A stretch of 54,473 nucleotides of DNA, taken from Fragilaria crotonensis. Taxonomy: Eukaryota > Bacillariophyta > Fragilariophyceae > Fragilariales > Fragilariaceae. The notes beneath the pieces were generated by a model, which saw only the letters and a program-made list of their open reading frames with translations, was not told the origin of the DNA and made no database searches. Where the stretch lies: positions 1 to 54,473 of the forward strand of contig JAKSYS010000416.1 of NCBI GenBank assembly GCA_022925895.1. Direction: 5' to 3'. Positions 11,526 to 21,756 of this stretch are shown here, one piece after another. Numbering within the stretch: the first letter of the stretch is position 1; each line of letters begins with the position of its first letter. A program made the position numbers and the translations under genes.

Positions 11526-13221
11526 ACAAATCTACCATCATGGTCCACATCTTCAGGACTCCTACGCCCAAAGCTGGACGATCCGTCACGTTCGCTTCCT
11601 CTCCGTCAAGTCCGACGGCAGACTTCTAGGTCCTACTAACCTTAAGTCTACCGTCGGCCAGTACTCGCGTACCGATCACACGAATACTGTCATGGTTGCT
11701 CGCCTCGTACCACCGGTCAAGGCTCTACCGTCGAGGAAAATACTCGACCAATGTCTCCGATCATTGGTCAAATCTACCCTACGGCCGTTAAGAACCTACG
11801 CTTAACTGCTATTAATTTCCCTCGCCTTTTGGATTCGCCAGCAACGGTTTAAACTCACCCTTGAAGGCAACAGAACTTTTTAAGTCCACCATGCAGAACT
11901 TACCTCCGCCCTCCCTTGCCCCTCGCGCCTCTAGGTCCGCCTCCAAAGGCGCTAACCCTGACGCGTTCGACGCTAACGTCGACTACCCCGCCGAACTCGG
12001 CGCATCTCCTGTCCCTCCTGACACGCCCTCTACAAAGGTGCCCTAGCCTATGGATCTCCGAAGAAATCCAAGCTCCCCTCCCGTGTCCGTCACATCCCTT
12101 CTCCAACCACTACCCCTGATGACGATCAGGATCTCCCAAACAACAAGAAGAAGAGGCGCACCTCTGAGAAAGGTCCCGCCTATTTTGACGTCTGCAAGTT
12201 AACCTCCGACGACATCGATGATATTATTGAAGAGGATCGCAACCTCCACCCCGACAAGCGCAAGCAGCAGGCTTTTGCAGCTCCACCACAGCAGGACACT
12301 AAAGTTAGCCACAGGGCTACTTCTACCACCAAGAAGGCTGCAAAGATGCAGACCACTACAACCACAACTACCATGGACAACTCCTACAACAAAATGGGCG
12401 AAACTACAAACAAAAACGGTCCAACTACCTTACCTGCATCTACCAATGTTATGAGCAATAACATTGGACCTACTGATGTTATTACTACAGAGGAGCACAC
12501 TACTACTGCCGCCAAGCGCCGCACTAACCCCAACAAACACAACGTATCGATCTCACCGATGATACGAACGACTTGAAAACGCCCCAGAAAGCTCCAAATT
12601 CGCCTCCCACGCTCACCTACAAGTCCAGAGCCAACACTCCAAGCATTCCAACCGCAAAAGTTACCACCTTGACCAACTTTGCCCAACCTGCTCACAATCC
12701 AATTTTCAAGCTCCGGGTGCATGAATCCATCTGGTTTCTCCACCCTTCAGAAGACCTGCAAAGATCTCCATGACTGTCTCTTTGCTCATCTTTTAACCTT
12801 CCTTCCATCCTTCACCATCAAAGTATCAGCCTCCCTCAACCAGAAAGCAACAACAGTGCCAGGAGAATCCAAAGAACCTCCCACACTCATCCACCCCAGT
12901 CATCCTGGCCTGGAGTCAGAAATCGCCACTTTACCCACAGAATTGCTTCCTTCGGTTATACTCCAACCCTCACTGAGTTTACTGGCTTTCTACAGCATCA
13001 TGAGGACCTTGAAGACTTGTCATAATTGCCATCAAGATGACTGGAGATGAACAGTTGATGCCCATTCTTGATTTGCTCATCCTCGTTCGCAGCGTAATCG
13101 GGCAACGAAACTCACACTCCGTGCCGCCAGCACACCGTATGGTCGACATCCTGGCCAAATTTGAGCGAATTCCGACAGATGGTTCTCGAGAAATGACTGT
13201 TCAAAATTTTCCTCGCCCCGC

Positions 13222-13959
13222 GTGTTGGTGGACGTCGACAACTCTGCAGCCTCGCGAACGCAAACTATGGCGTGTCATGACCGCAGTGCGAACTCGGGAC
13301 TCGTAATTTTGTGCGAAACTCCGGATTCCGTCCAAACTCCCTTCGCGTCAGCGCCACAGTCCCCCGACAACCGCCGTATTTACAGTCCGTGTTATCCCGA
13401 GACACCGTCCCCGCGTCCCAACTTCAACGGCCATTCTTCCGACGACGCATCCACTCGACCATTTTCCCAGCGCGCTTCGCCTACCGATGACTCGTTTGAT
13501 ATCGACCCTTTTGTCCACTTTGCCCCACGCGGCCCCCTAACTGCTGAAGAAAAGGCCTTGGAATCGTACTGTGGTGATGATGATACTGTGAACGATTTTA
13601 CTGTCGTGGACGGTGCCGCCACCCACTCCAGTCCACCCCAGTGTGCCTACAGAGCCCACAATCCCACTGATCCCAGCCTTTCCTCCACTTCCTTGAGTGT
13701 CCAGCATCCTGTTCCTATCAAATTGGAAGATTTACCCCTCTTCCCTGACTCTGATTGTGCTGATGTTGGTGAAAATTATTACTCCCCCAGTGATAATTCA
13801 CCAACTAAGCCATCTGTTAACTTTTACCCTGCTTCTGACCCTGTTCCTGACCCTGAAGTCTTACCAGAAGTTGAAATCATGCCAGAACCCATGATCATTG
13901 AAAGCATTGAAGAGGAATTTGTGGAAGAAACAGCAACTACCAATTTTGGAGGCATTTAA
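13222..13959 (+). CDS. Acidic unknown ORF of copia copy 2
   Basis: This 245-codon frame corresponds to 2160-2840 of copy 1 and is better preserved here. It is acidic, with many Ser/Pro and several aromatic patches (FDIDPFVHFAPRGPLTAEEK; SDCADVGENYYSPSDN; EVEIMPEPMIIESIEEEF). A small in-frame repeat, DPVPDP, is present here and absent in copy 1. It ends ATTNFGGI, followed by a stop. No domain is recognised. It is part of the extra N-terminal region of this element family. Confidence 0.5.
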   Translation: MLVDVDNSAASRTQTMACHDRSANSGLVILCETPDSVQTPFASAPQSPDNRRIYSPCYPETPSPRPNFNGHSSDDASTRPFSQRASPTDDSFDIDPFVHFAPRGPLTAEEKALESYCGDDDTVNDFTVVDGAATHSSPPQCAYRAHNPTDPSLSSTSLSVQHPVPIKLEDLPLFPDSDCADVGENYYSPSDNSPTKPSVNFYPASDPVPDPEVLPEVEIMPEPMIIESIEEEFVEETATTNFGGI

Positions 13960-14364
13960 TAGCTACCCAAAGCAGCAACTCAACAACCAGTCCGGATGCT
14001 ACCCCACTTTTTCTGAACCACCCCTAAGGCATTTGAATCCTCTTGCCCCAGTTCACCACCGCCCTTATGCAATGTTCCAGGACCCAGCTCACCATCCATC
14101 GCGGCCTTGATGTTCTCAGAAGCTACGCTGGGCGACCCACTGAACGGTACCATCCATCTACGCGACCTACCGCTTTGCATCGAATCAGCACCACTATCGC
14201 AGCTTTCTGTCTCAACTTTCTCGCCGCTCCACCGGAAGTTCATCACATTCGCGACATCACGTCATCCGACATGAAGCCTATATCGCGCCACATCACTCTC
14301 AGACACAGATGCCAAGTCTAACTCCCCTCTGTATTCCCGCGACGACAAGTTCTACCTACTCGGC

Positions 14365-14655
14365 ATGATTCACACTCTGAACCGTGCTACCAACTTGCTA
14401 ACCCAGCATTTCACCGACGAACAACGCTCCCTTTTGACCTTTGGCATCCCGGATAAGTACTACGACATCACCCGCGACTTCTACGAAAACCCTCCCTACT
14501 GCCCGATGGAAACGACATGTGCTGTCGGACTCATCTACGCGCTCCGACTCTACTACATAACCCACCACCGCCACAGCACCTACCACCGACACGGTTTTCG
14601 CCAACACGACCTCTACCCAAAACATTTGTTCTGTTATATTTCATCATTTCCTTGA
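14365..14655 (+). pseudogene. Copia copy 2 unknown ORF, cut at the truncation point
   Basis: The frame MIHTLNRATNLLTQHFTDEQ... with LLTFGIPDKYYDITRDFYEN continues the unknown upstream protein. It matches copy 1 at about 3270-3537, where the same protein is split between frames. The element match ends at 14631 and the last codons come from flanking DNA. Confidence 0.55.
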
Positions 14656-14697
14656 ATTTCTCATTCCATGTGTCATCCAAAAATGACATTGTGGAAA

Positions 14698-14743
14698 CAG
14701 ACTACAGTCCTTTGAGTTGTCAGACTACAGTCCTTTGAGTTGT
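14698..14743. repeat. Perfect 23-bp tandem duplication
   Basis: Two adjacent identical 23-bp units (14698-14720 and 14721-14743), each containing GACTACAGTCCTTTGAG, lie just right of the copia truncation point. Confidence 0.9.
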
Positions 14744-14819
14744 CGTTTGTTGTTTGATTGTGCTTTCATTCCTTTGTGAGCGCGCTGTGTGTCAATAATC
14801 AGAGTGAGATACTGCGCTG

Positions 14820-15013
14820 TACGAGATCCCACACGGTATGAGATCTCACACAGTACGAGATCCCATGCGGTACGAGATCCCACGCGGTGGTACGAGATCC
14901 CATACAGTACAAGAAACGGCGGTGATACGAGATCCCACGCGGTAGTACGCGAGCCCACAGTACAAGATCCCACACAGTAAAAGATCCAGCGGTACGAGAT
15001 CCCATCCCAGTAC
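14820..15013. repeat. Degenerate ~17-bp tandem repeat (TACGAGATCCCAC...)
   Basis: About eleven units follow the pattern TACGAGATCCCACRCRG, some with 1-3 extra bases (for example GGTGG spacers), and one mutated to TACAAGAAACGG. It lies between the copia remnant and the transposase gene. Units are adjacent with no unique spacers, so this is not a CRISPR array. Confidence 0.85.
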
Positions 15014-15161
15014 AATGTACTAAGCTTTTCTACTAGACATGTTTGTCCACAATGTATTTCTAGGTTGGGGCGTTTCATGTTGCTGGCATCAGCAGAAAGA
15101 AACAAGATCCCTAACCAGAAGGGAGGGTAGCTTAGAGTTCAATGAGTAACTGCTTCCTAAC

Positions 15162-15673
15162 TCAACCTTTACCACGTTTCTGCGGACTGAGAGATGGCCT
15201 CAGTCTTTTGTTCTTCCTTGACTTATCAACTTGAGGAAGACTTGCAAATTCATGTTGTGCTGTTGCAGCACTCTCCACACGATTCCTCTGCTGGATAAAG
15301 CTTGACAACAAGCTCTCCAGGCCCCTTCTCAATTCAAGTGCCATAGCACCGCTCCCTTGTGCATACGTACTAACTTGTGTATACAATGCCAAGTTGGAGG
15401 AGTATACACTTGTCCCCCCCAACCAATGCAATACTGCTATCACTCTTGCTTGTCTTTCCCAGAAGATGCCGAAATGAACACTTCCTGGGAGCAGCCAGCA
15501 GTCATCACTGATATGGAATCTTGGGAAAGGGCAAAAGTGTCCTGTTCATGAGTTCCTAGAGGAACATCATTAATTGGTTGCCCCCACTTTGAACCTGGTA
15601 ACAATGCAGAAGTACAGTTCTGGTTGTGGGCGCGTAGAAACGTGTCATGCAAGAGATTGTGATTGTTGTCCAC
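15162..15673 (-). pseudogene. Probable C-terminal tail of MULE transposase in shifted frames
   Basis: Two overlapping minus-strand frames follow the transposase stop: 15673-15440 (DNNHNLLHDTFLRAHN...) and 15443-15162 (HWLGGTSVYSSNLALYTQ..., ending KSRKNKRLRPSLSPQKRGKG). The first can be joined to the transposase by one indel in GGGAGGGGCCC near 15680. The second follows a run of seven G near 15415. A basic tail after a SWIM finger is usual in MULE and FAR1-type proteins, so this is probably the true C-terminus cut off by frameshifts. This is an inference. Confidence 0.5.
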
Positions 15674-18287
15674 TGTGGGCCCCTCCCAAAGCAGAACTCA
15701 GAAGCCACAGTTCATCAATCTTCTCCCTACTTGAATAGGGACCACGTCGTTCTCCATCTCTTGCGCGGTCATAAAGGAAAGTCAACATGTCATGTTTGCC
15801 ATGATAATAAAGATAATCCTTTCTCCACCTAGCCGATGCATGATATGCCGACAGTGTGCCAGAATCAAAGGAATGGCCATGGGGAGAAATGATGGAAAAA
15901 ATGTGACGACATGTAATCCCAAATCGACTGAAGTAACCACAACTGCACTCAAGATTGATGGCATTACGTAACACCATATTCTCTTCAGTTGATGACGCAT
16001 ACATGTGCTCCACCAGTCGAACCTCACGAACCCGAGAAAACTGAGGAGTGACTTTGTCAAACTTCGTAGAGGCAGAATTGGCATCACATTCCTCCACGCC
16101 AGGTGAGGAATATCTCCTCTTGAGGAGGAAGGCGTCCGTAGAAATTCGTGTCACCAAGTAACAGAGGCGTGCATTGTATTGATGTGCAAGCAGTTTGGAC
16201 CCATATTCAGTTAGTACGTCACCAACAATTTGTGGACGCATACTTTTGTAGTCAAGCGCAGAAGCTGCATCAACCTCCCTCCGGCTCATCTGGCGTGATA
16301 AAATGGTAGAGAGAGCAACACAGGATCGATCTATACCATGGAACGGACGAGGACCCAAAGGATGTCTCTTGATTGTGCTTGACTCACTTTCCACATTCGA
16401 GGTGGTCCTCATGTTGAAGCAGCGGACATGCAATTTATTGGAAAATGAAATGCTCATCTTCCTTGGCGCAATGGACGTCATCACAAAATTAGTCAAGGCC
16501 TCTGCCATCACATTCCCCATGGCAGAAGGGTCAACAACCTCAGCACTTCCAAGGAAGATGTACAAAAGCTTCAATGAGATGTCAAACTCATCAGATGTTT
16601 CGGGATAGTCGGACAAAGAGTACATCCATTGCTGAACAGCTTCAAATTGTGCCTTACCCAAGGCACTGAGTCTGCCATCACTCAGGTGCGAATGTTTGAG
16701 GCCTCGATTTATCAAATGCCACATGCACAGCATATGCTTACTGTTCCGCCACGGACTACCACGGTCGCCAATAAGATCCACAAGGGGGGAATACATCTGA
16801 GGATCGCCATCAGTCAAAATAATTTGATTCCGCTCAACAGAGGTACTTCCATGGAGTTGCACAAATGCATCACGGAAGCACCAATCAAAAATCCAGCGGC
16901 ATTGTGATGGTAGAAATGCCTGGAACACACGGACAATTCGGTTCTCAGAAGTCTTCGCTGTCATGACAAGCAAGGGCCGTTTCTCAGCATTGGTTCCCAT
17001 GGTAACATCGGCACACAGTGTTTCCGGAAACATACCAAAGATTCGCTGCTGCTGTTTTGATGCCCAAGCTGCACCAAGGAGCAGCTTTGTATTCCCACTA
17101 AGACCAAGTGCTTTTCTCACCGATTCAGCATAGGAAAGAGTTGAAGCATCAGTCTCACGTGAGCAATAATGATTGTGCTCAGAACTGGATCCCCTGTTCC
17201 TCCCAGTCCTGATTATAGTGAGAAGCCGGGTGGCTGTATTGTCGTGTACAAGAAGAATGTAATCAAGGCTTTCCTCATTGCGCAAGTAGTGCACAAGTCT
17301 TTCAGCTGGTGATTGACCTAAGTCCACTGCAGTACCGCCACCAGGACCGACCTGATTTCCTCGTGTGCCAGCACACCTCCTCAGCTGGTCAGAGGAAGAG
17401 AGATGCCAGTTCGCTCCACAATCAGAGCCTGCACAATTGCAGGCTCTGAATTCAGTGAAATGCATTGCCTAGATAACTCAAGTTCCAATTGCGGCACAGT
17501 GTGATACGACAATCGGACATCAGCAGGTTCCTTTTTTGGTGACCTTCATGGGATTTACACCCTGTCCCATCCGCACAAAAGTACCAGCGTCCAGCAACGT
17601 TGTTGTTAAGGCCATCATTTGGTTCCCAATATAGTGAGAATGCAAATGGACATATTGACTCCTTGTTTGCTGCTGAGGGCGAATGCGTTTTGACGAACGA
17701 CCGGAAGACTTGTACTGGTTGATGTTGTTGTCGTTGTTGTTGTCGTTATTATCATTGTCATTGTCGTTGTCATCAATCTTGTTCCTCAAAAGATCCTTCT
17801 TGTCGTCATGAGCTCGAGAGTGCTGACAAAAGAATCGCAGTTTATTCGATGCCTTCTCCCAACCTTTGGATGCCACTTTGAAACCTGCCTGGGCACATGC
17901 CACTGCAATAAATGGGATCACATGCTCTTTTCGGGATGAGGGACTGTTGGAATTAAAGCGACGAGGCAGATATTGACGAAGGTGCTTGCAATTGTCATCC
18001 CGGTTGCTACGCATTCCAGTCCCAATGAAGTCAGCAAGATTAACAGTCCTGATGGACTCATCACCGTCGCCAACTTGAACTTCACTGTCACCAACCTGAA
18101 CTTCACTGTCACCAACCTGAACTTCATCCTCACCAACAACCTGAACTTTGTCCTCACCAACAACCTGAACTTCGTCCTCACAAACCTGCCCTTCAACAAG
18201 CTGAACTTCTATAGGAAGAAATTCAGTGACCCATTGTTTATTCACCTCAACAAGAGCAGTAATGCGACTGAGGACAAATGGATCCAT
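15645..18287 (-). CDS. Mutator-like (MULE/SWIM) transposase, one probable intron
   Basis: The main exon (17468-15645, about 607 codons) has a MULE-type DDE core: first Asp in LCADVTMGTN, second in IILTDGDPQMYSPL, and the CMWHL motif that follows it in Mutator transposases. A SWIM zinc finger follows (CSCGYFSRFGITCRHIF, pattern C-x-C-x9-C-x-H). Upstream in the same frame, 18287-17544 encodes 248 residues with repeated EVQVGDS-like units, a possible DNA-binding segment (CKHLRQYLPRRF...LRFFCQHSRAH) and an Asp/Asn run. Three in-frame stops lie between the two open parts. A GT-AG intron at 17543-17469 (75 bases, phase 0) removes all of them. The enzyme would cut and paste the element. No terminal inverted repeats were found. 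The gene could alternatively be a domesticated FAR1-like regulator. Confidence 0.8.
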
Positions 18288-18999
18288 TAGTAGTGAAGTA
18301 GCTCGTGTGCCCCTCCTTCACACTGGTTGCCCCGCAGTCGATCAATTGTTGTTGTGTGCTGTGTTGATCGTGATGTGTTGTTGTGTGTGCGTTGTGTTGC
18401 TTAGTTTGTTTGTTCTCAGTTTTGTGATGAGAGAACCCGCGCCAAAAAACAAATGACAACAAGAGCAGAGGATGATAGATCCAAGTCACAAAACTTTTTT
18501 GAATATCACATCATGCAAGATTCCATTGAGGCAGTTGTAACACATGTATTAAATAACGTCTCACAACCGTAAGTCAAATAGTCAAAAAAATGAAACGGTA
18601 AAAAAACGGCAATTGTATGACATAGACCATATAGTACTTTAATAGTATTTAATTGTACAGTGTAAAATTAATTAGCTGGCTTGATGCGCTCGAAATGGGG
18701 ACACAGACGGGCTCTCAAAGTGGCCTGGTCATATGTCATATCATATACTGTACCATGTACGCACTCCATGTACCATAGAGGCTGTACAGTAACCATACAC
18801 CCTGTACAGTTGACTTGTACTCATAACCTCAACCCCTCAACTTAAGTGCTGGTTCAAGTGTACTAGTACTGGAGTACGAGCATTCCTATTACTTGTACTT
18901 GTACCACGTGTTTGCGTGTATCCTTTCTTGACATCATTGACATCGAGGGTCAACTTTTGCACACTCTACTGCGCCAATAGCATAAGGACTACATCGACC
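18288..18999. other. Intergenic, divergent promoters
   Basis: This lies between the transposase gene (-) and the aldo/keto-reductase-like gene (+). It holds a GT-rich stretch at 18345-18420 and a dense group of GTAC-containing words at 18745-18905. No coding sequence is supported. Confidence 0.6.
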
Positions 19000-20094
19000 A
19001 TGAGAAATCTGCTACCAGTGCTTCTTCTGCCCCTCGTCTCACAGGCGTTTGCCCCGCCGAGGCGACACACTTTCTCGTCAAGAACCCATTTGGAGGCCAA
19101 GAAAAAGCCCTTCGCCCCTGATTATTTCGACGTGTACGACGACGAGAATGACTTACACATTCCAAATCGATTGGCCTTTACGACCGCTAAATGGCAAGAT
19201 ATAGACGACGCTCAAGAAGCCTTCAACATGCTAGTGGAAGCCGGCATTTCTTTCGTATCCTGCATTCCAGGTAAGGAAAAAATGTTAGGTCGATTAATTC
19301 GAGAACAGGATCTCGCCGTCACAGTTGCCGCGTCCTACAACGCTAGATTCAAATTCGGCGGTGAATCGTCGGTCGTATCTGCCATGGAATCGATCGTTAA
19401 CGCCATGGACGTCAATCAAGTCGACATTTTGCAAGTTCGCCCCTCAAAATTGTCCACAATTGGTCTCGGTGCCCTTGCCGAGGGCATCCGATCCAGCGTG
19501 GACGAAGGCTACTGTTCGTCAGGGGGTGCTATTGACATTACCAACAAAGGGGCCTTGAAATCCCTGTGTCGCAAGCTGGAACAGCGTGATGAGGCTCTGC
19601 TCACAAATCAATTCGAGTTTAGTTTGGTCAATCGCAAACACGAGAGTATGATCGACTCGTGCAAGGAGTTGGGTGTCATCCCCCTGATTCGATACCCGCT
19701 AGGCAAGGACTTGCTGGCGTCTGGAAAATGGACGTCGGAAGAACCAAACGGTACCGACAATGCAGGTCCTCGTTTCTCTTACAAGATTCTCGAAAAATGG
19801 GAGCCACTCCACTCCATGATGTACCGCATCATGGATAAGGCACAAAGTCGGGCAGGAAAGCAGTCACGAGAACTCAAGGACTATCGGGCACGTCGATACG
19901 ACGATAAGAAAAAGGCGCCGTCAGTGACCCCAGCACAGATTGCAATTCATTACGTGATTGCCAAGGGCGGCGTTCCCTTAGTAGACGTTTATAATGAAGA
20001 AACTGCAGATGAACTCATGGGGTGTTTGGGGTGGCGATTAACTGATGAAGAAGTCCGAATGTTGGATCAAGCAGCAGAACTAAGTTCCATGTAA
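19000..20094 (+). CDS. Plastid-targeted aldo/keto reductase-like protein, likely catalytically inactive
   Basis: I chose the ATG at 19000 (context CGACCATGA) because it starts a signal peptide (MRNLLPVLLLPLVSQAFAPP) with an ASAFAP-type motif, which in diatoms sends proteins to the plastid. The frame is open upstream to 18916. The 364-residue product has the aldo/keto reductase outline: AFNMLVEAGISFVSC (strand 2 region), LGRLI, VDILQVRPSK, FEFSLVNRKHE, GVIPLIRYPLGKDLLASGKW, TPAQIAIHYVIAKGGVPLV and a C-terminal LTDEEVRMLDQA helix. The usual catalytic Asp, Tyr, Lys and His are not seen where expected; for example the usual QIHWPG-like His site reads QVRPSK. It may be an NADPH-binding or regulatory relative. 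The gene converges on the transporter gene downstream. Confidence 0.85.
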   Translation: MRNLLPVLLLPLVSQAFAPPRRHTFSSRTHLEAKKKPFAPDYFDVYDDENDLHIPNRLAFTTAKWQDIDDAQEAFNMLVEAGISFVSCIPGKEKMLGRLIREQDLAVTVAASYNARFKFGGESSVVSAMESIVNAMDVNQVDILQVRPSKLSTIGLGALAEGIRSSVDEGYCSSGGAIDITNKGALKSLCRKLEQRDEALLTNQFEFSLVNRKHESMIDSCKELGVIPLIRYPLGKDLLASGKWTSEEPNGTDNAGPRFSYKILEKWEPLHSMMYRIMDKAQSRAGKQSRELKDYRARRYDDKKKAPSVTPAQIAIHYVIAKGGVPLVDVYNEETADELMGCLGWRLTDEEVRMLDQAAELSSM

Positions 20095-20250
20095 TCGATT
20101 CTTCTACGGCAAAATTCAGTTTTCGACAATCGAAGCAAGACTTCCTGAAAGATCTGCGATCAATCTGTAGTTGTCGTTACCACACTACGGCACTAGGCTT
20201 TTAATGCGGACAACAAGAAAGTTCTGTAATCAAATAAGTAGATGTCATAA

Positions 20251-21756
20251 CTATACTACATACGGATTCTGAGGTGGTGCGACAAATGGTGGCGCTACCA
20301 GCTCCATGACATCGCTCGCCGTCGCATTAACGCCGCCAGTCGACGGTACGACTTTGCGGTGCTTCTTGGGGCGTTTGTTCTTGGCTAACGACTTGGCAAT
20401 GAGCGAAACAATAAAAAGCACAATTCCCACAACGTGTTCCACTGTGCATACATTGTCAAACAGAGCAAAGCTGAGAAACAGCGTCGTCGCTTTACGAGCC
20501 GTCGATGTAATCGACATGGTGAGGGCACCAAAGTGCTTCGTGATGGCTGCCGAACAGCTTGATCCAAAAAAGCCCATTGTTGAAAACAGTGTAATGACAG
20601 TCCATTTTCCTAGGACAGACCATGTTCTCTCATGCAGCGGCAGATCCATTTCAGCGTACGTTCCGGGAACCATCAAAAACGAAAAACCCGCGACCAAATC
20701 TCCTTGAGCTGCAGCTGCGACTGTAATGGCAACGAGGGCAATGGTGTACATGCGGAAGATAAACTCGTCTTGTCCGACTCCAAAGTCCGTCATGATGGTT
20801 TCGCTCATATTCGAAATGGCACCATCGCACAAAAGAGAAACGACCAACATGGTGATCCCAAGAGAATGAAAGACGGCGCTTGAATTAGCATCAGCATGCA
20901 TAAAAATTGCCAGGCCCGCCACCATCATGACCACGACAAGGTAATCCCAAAGTCGATACTTTTTCCGAGCAATCAGGACGCCAAAGAGCATTGTGAAGAC
21001 AACGCGGGATGACTTCATGAGAGTCTTGGCGGGATAATTAATGTATTGCATCGCCATATTGGTCATGGCCAGATCAACTGCTCGCAGCAGAGACAGGCTG
21101 AGATACATGAAAAACGGAACCGCAAGCGCAACCTTGGACGGCTGCGATCCAAACGGAAGCGCCAGGAGCTGCTTCTGTTGTTTTTCGTAAACGTAGGTTC
21201 GAAGAACATAAGACCACAAAGTGTAACCCGTGAACTGAGCCACTGCCAGAAAGAGACCGAGCTGTCGATCGCAAATATGTACGGAAATGAGTTCTTGCAA
21301 GTATCCGTACAAAAGACTAAATCCAAAGACCCCTGTTGCACACGCTACAAACTGCGTCCGTCGGGGCAAATGTGATATATCAATGCCCAACACTAGGACA
21401 GGTTCAATGTCTTCAAATAGATCTTCGGCAGTGCGAGGCGGCAGTTTGGGATTGAAACCAGCCGCGGCATCAGGTCCATTTACGAATCTGTTCCTCTTCA
21501 TGTTAACCAGGAAGCGAGTTCGAATGGTTTCCAGTATTTGCGGCAGTGGCAACAAGGGCTGCTCTTCGTAGACTAGTTTCTCAGTTTCGTTTTGGAGTTG
21601 CTGTTGCCGTTGCCGGACAGGCGATTCGGCGTTGGGTTGTGCTGGATCAAAGAGAAGGCGAACAATGTTAATCATGGTATTTGGATGAGTGCAAGAGGCG
21701 AATAATTGAATTAAATGATCGCTTTTGGATCCTCGCAAAGTGAAACACTCGCACAT
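20251..21756 (-). CDS. SLC35B-type PAPS/nucleotide-sugar transporter (UAA family)
   Basis: The 501-residue protein has about ten hydrophobic segments between residues 140 and 460, the layout of drug/metabolite-superfamily nucleotide-sugar transporters. Diagnostic patches include YINYPAKTLMKSSRVVFTML, matching the NYP...K(S/C)(S/C)K signature of PAPS transporters of the SLC35B2/B3 group, GFFGSSCSAAITKHFGALT and STARKATTLFLSFALF. Such proteins exchange adenosine phosphosulfate or UDP-sugars across the Golgi or ER membrane. The first 130 residues are a soluble Gln-rich extension, and the tail is Lys/Arg-rich. Met28 (codon ending at 21675, MINIVRLLFDP) is an alternative start. Exact substrate cannot be told from sequence alone. 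Confidence 0.88.
   Translation of the reverse strand: MCECFTLRGSKSDHLIQLFASCTHPNTMINIVRLLFDPAQPNAESPVRQRQQQLQNETEKLVYEEQPLLPLPQILETIRTRFLVNMKRNRFVNGPDAAAGFNPKLPPRTAEDLFEDIEPVLVLGIDISHLPRRTQFVACATGVFGFSLLYGYLQELISVHICDRQLGLFLAVAQFTGYTLWSYVLRTYVYEKQQKQLLALPFGSQPSKVALAVPFFMYLSLSLLRAVDLAMTNMAMQYINYPAKTLMKSSRVVFTMLFGVLIARKKYRLWDYLVVVMMVAGLAIFMHADANSSAVFHSLGITMLVVSLLCDGAISNMSETIMTDFGVGQDEFIFRMYTIALVAITVAAAAQGDLVAGFSFLMVPGTYAEMDLPLHERTWSVLGKWTVITLFSTMGFFGSSCSAAITKHFGALTMSITSTARKATTLFLSFALFDNVCTVEHVVGIVLFIVSLIAKSLAKNKRPKKHRKVVPSTGGVNATASDVMELVAPPFVAPPQNPYVV

Larger units (their letters stand above)
11094..14631 (+). mobile_element. Copia copy 2, truncated
   Basis: From 11094 the sequence repeats 5-3537 of copy 1 almost base for base, then leaves it abruptly: CTTGTTC in copy 1 at 3531-3537 aligns with ATTTGTTC ending at 14631, and nothing matches after that. 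It holds the LTR, leader and part of the unknown upstream region, but no gag domain, protease, integrase or RT. Several internal positions differ by substitution (for example 12255, and a changed patch at 13588-13630), and many by single-base indels. Confidence 0.92.

Noticed and set aside
14820-15013. Possible CRISPR-like array
   Set aside because: Units are directly adjacent and degenerate, without unique spacers, in a eukaryotic context.
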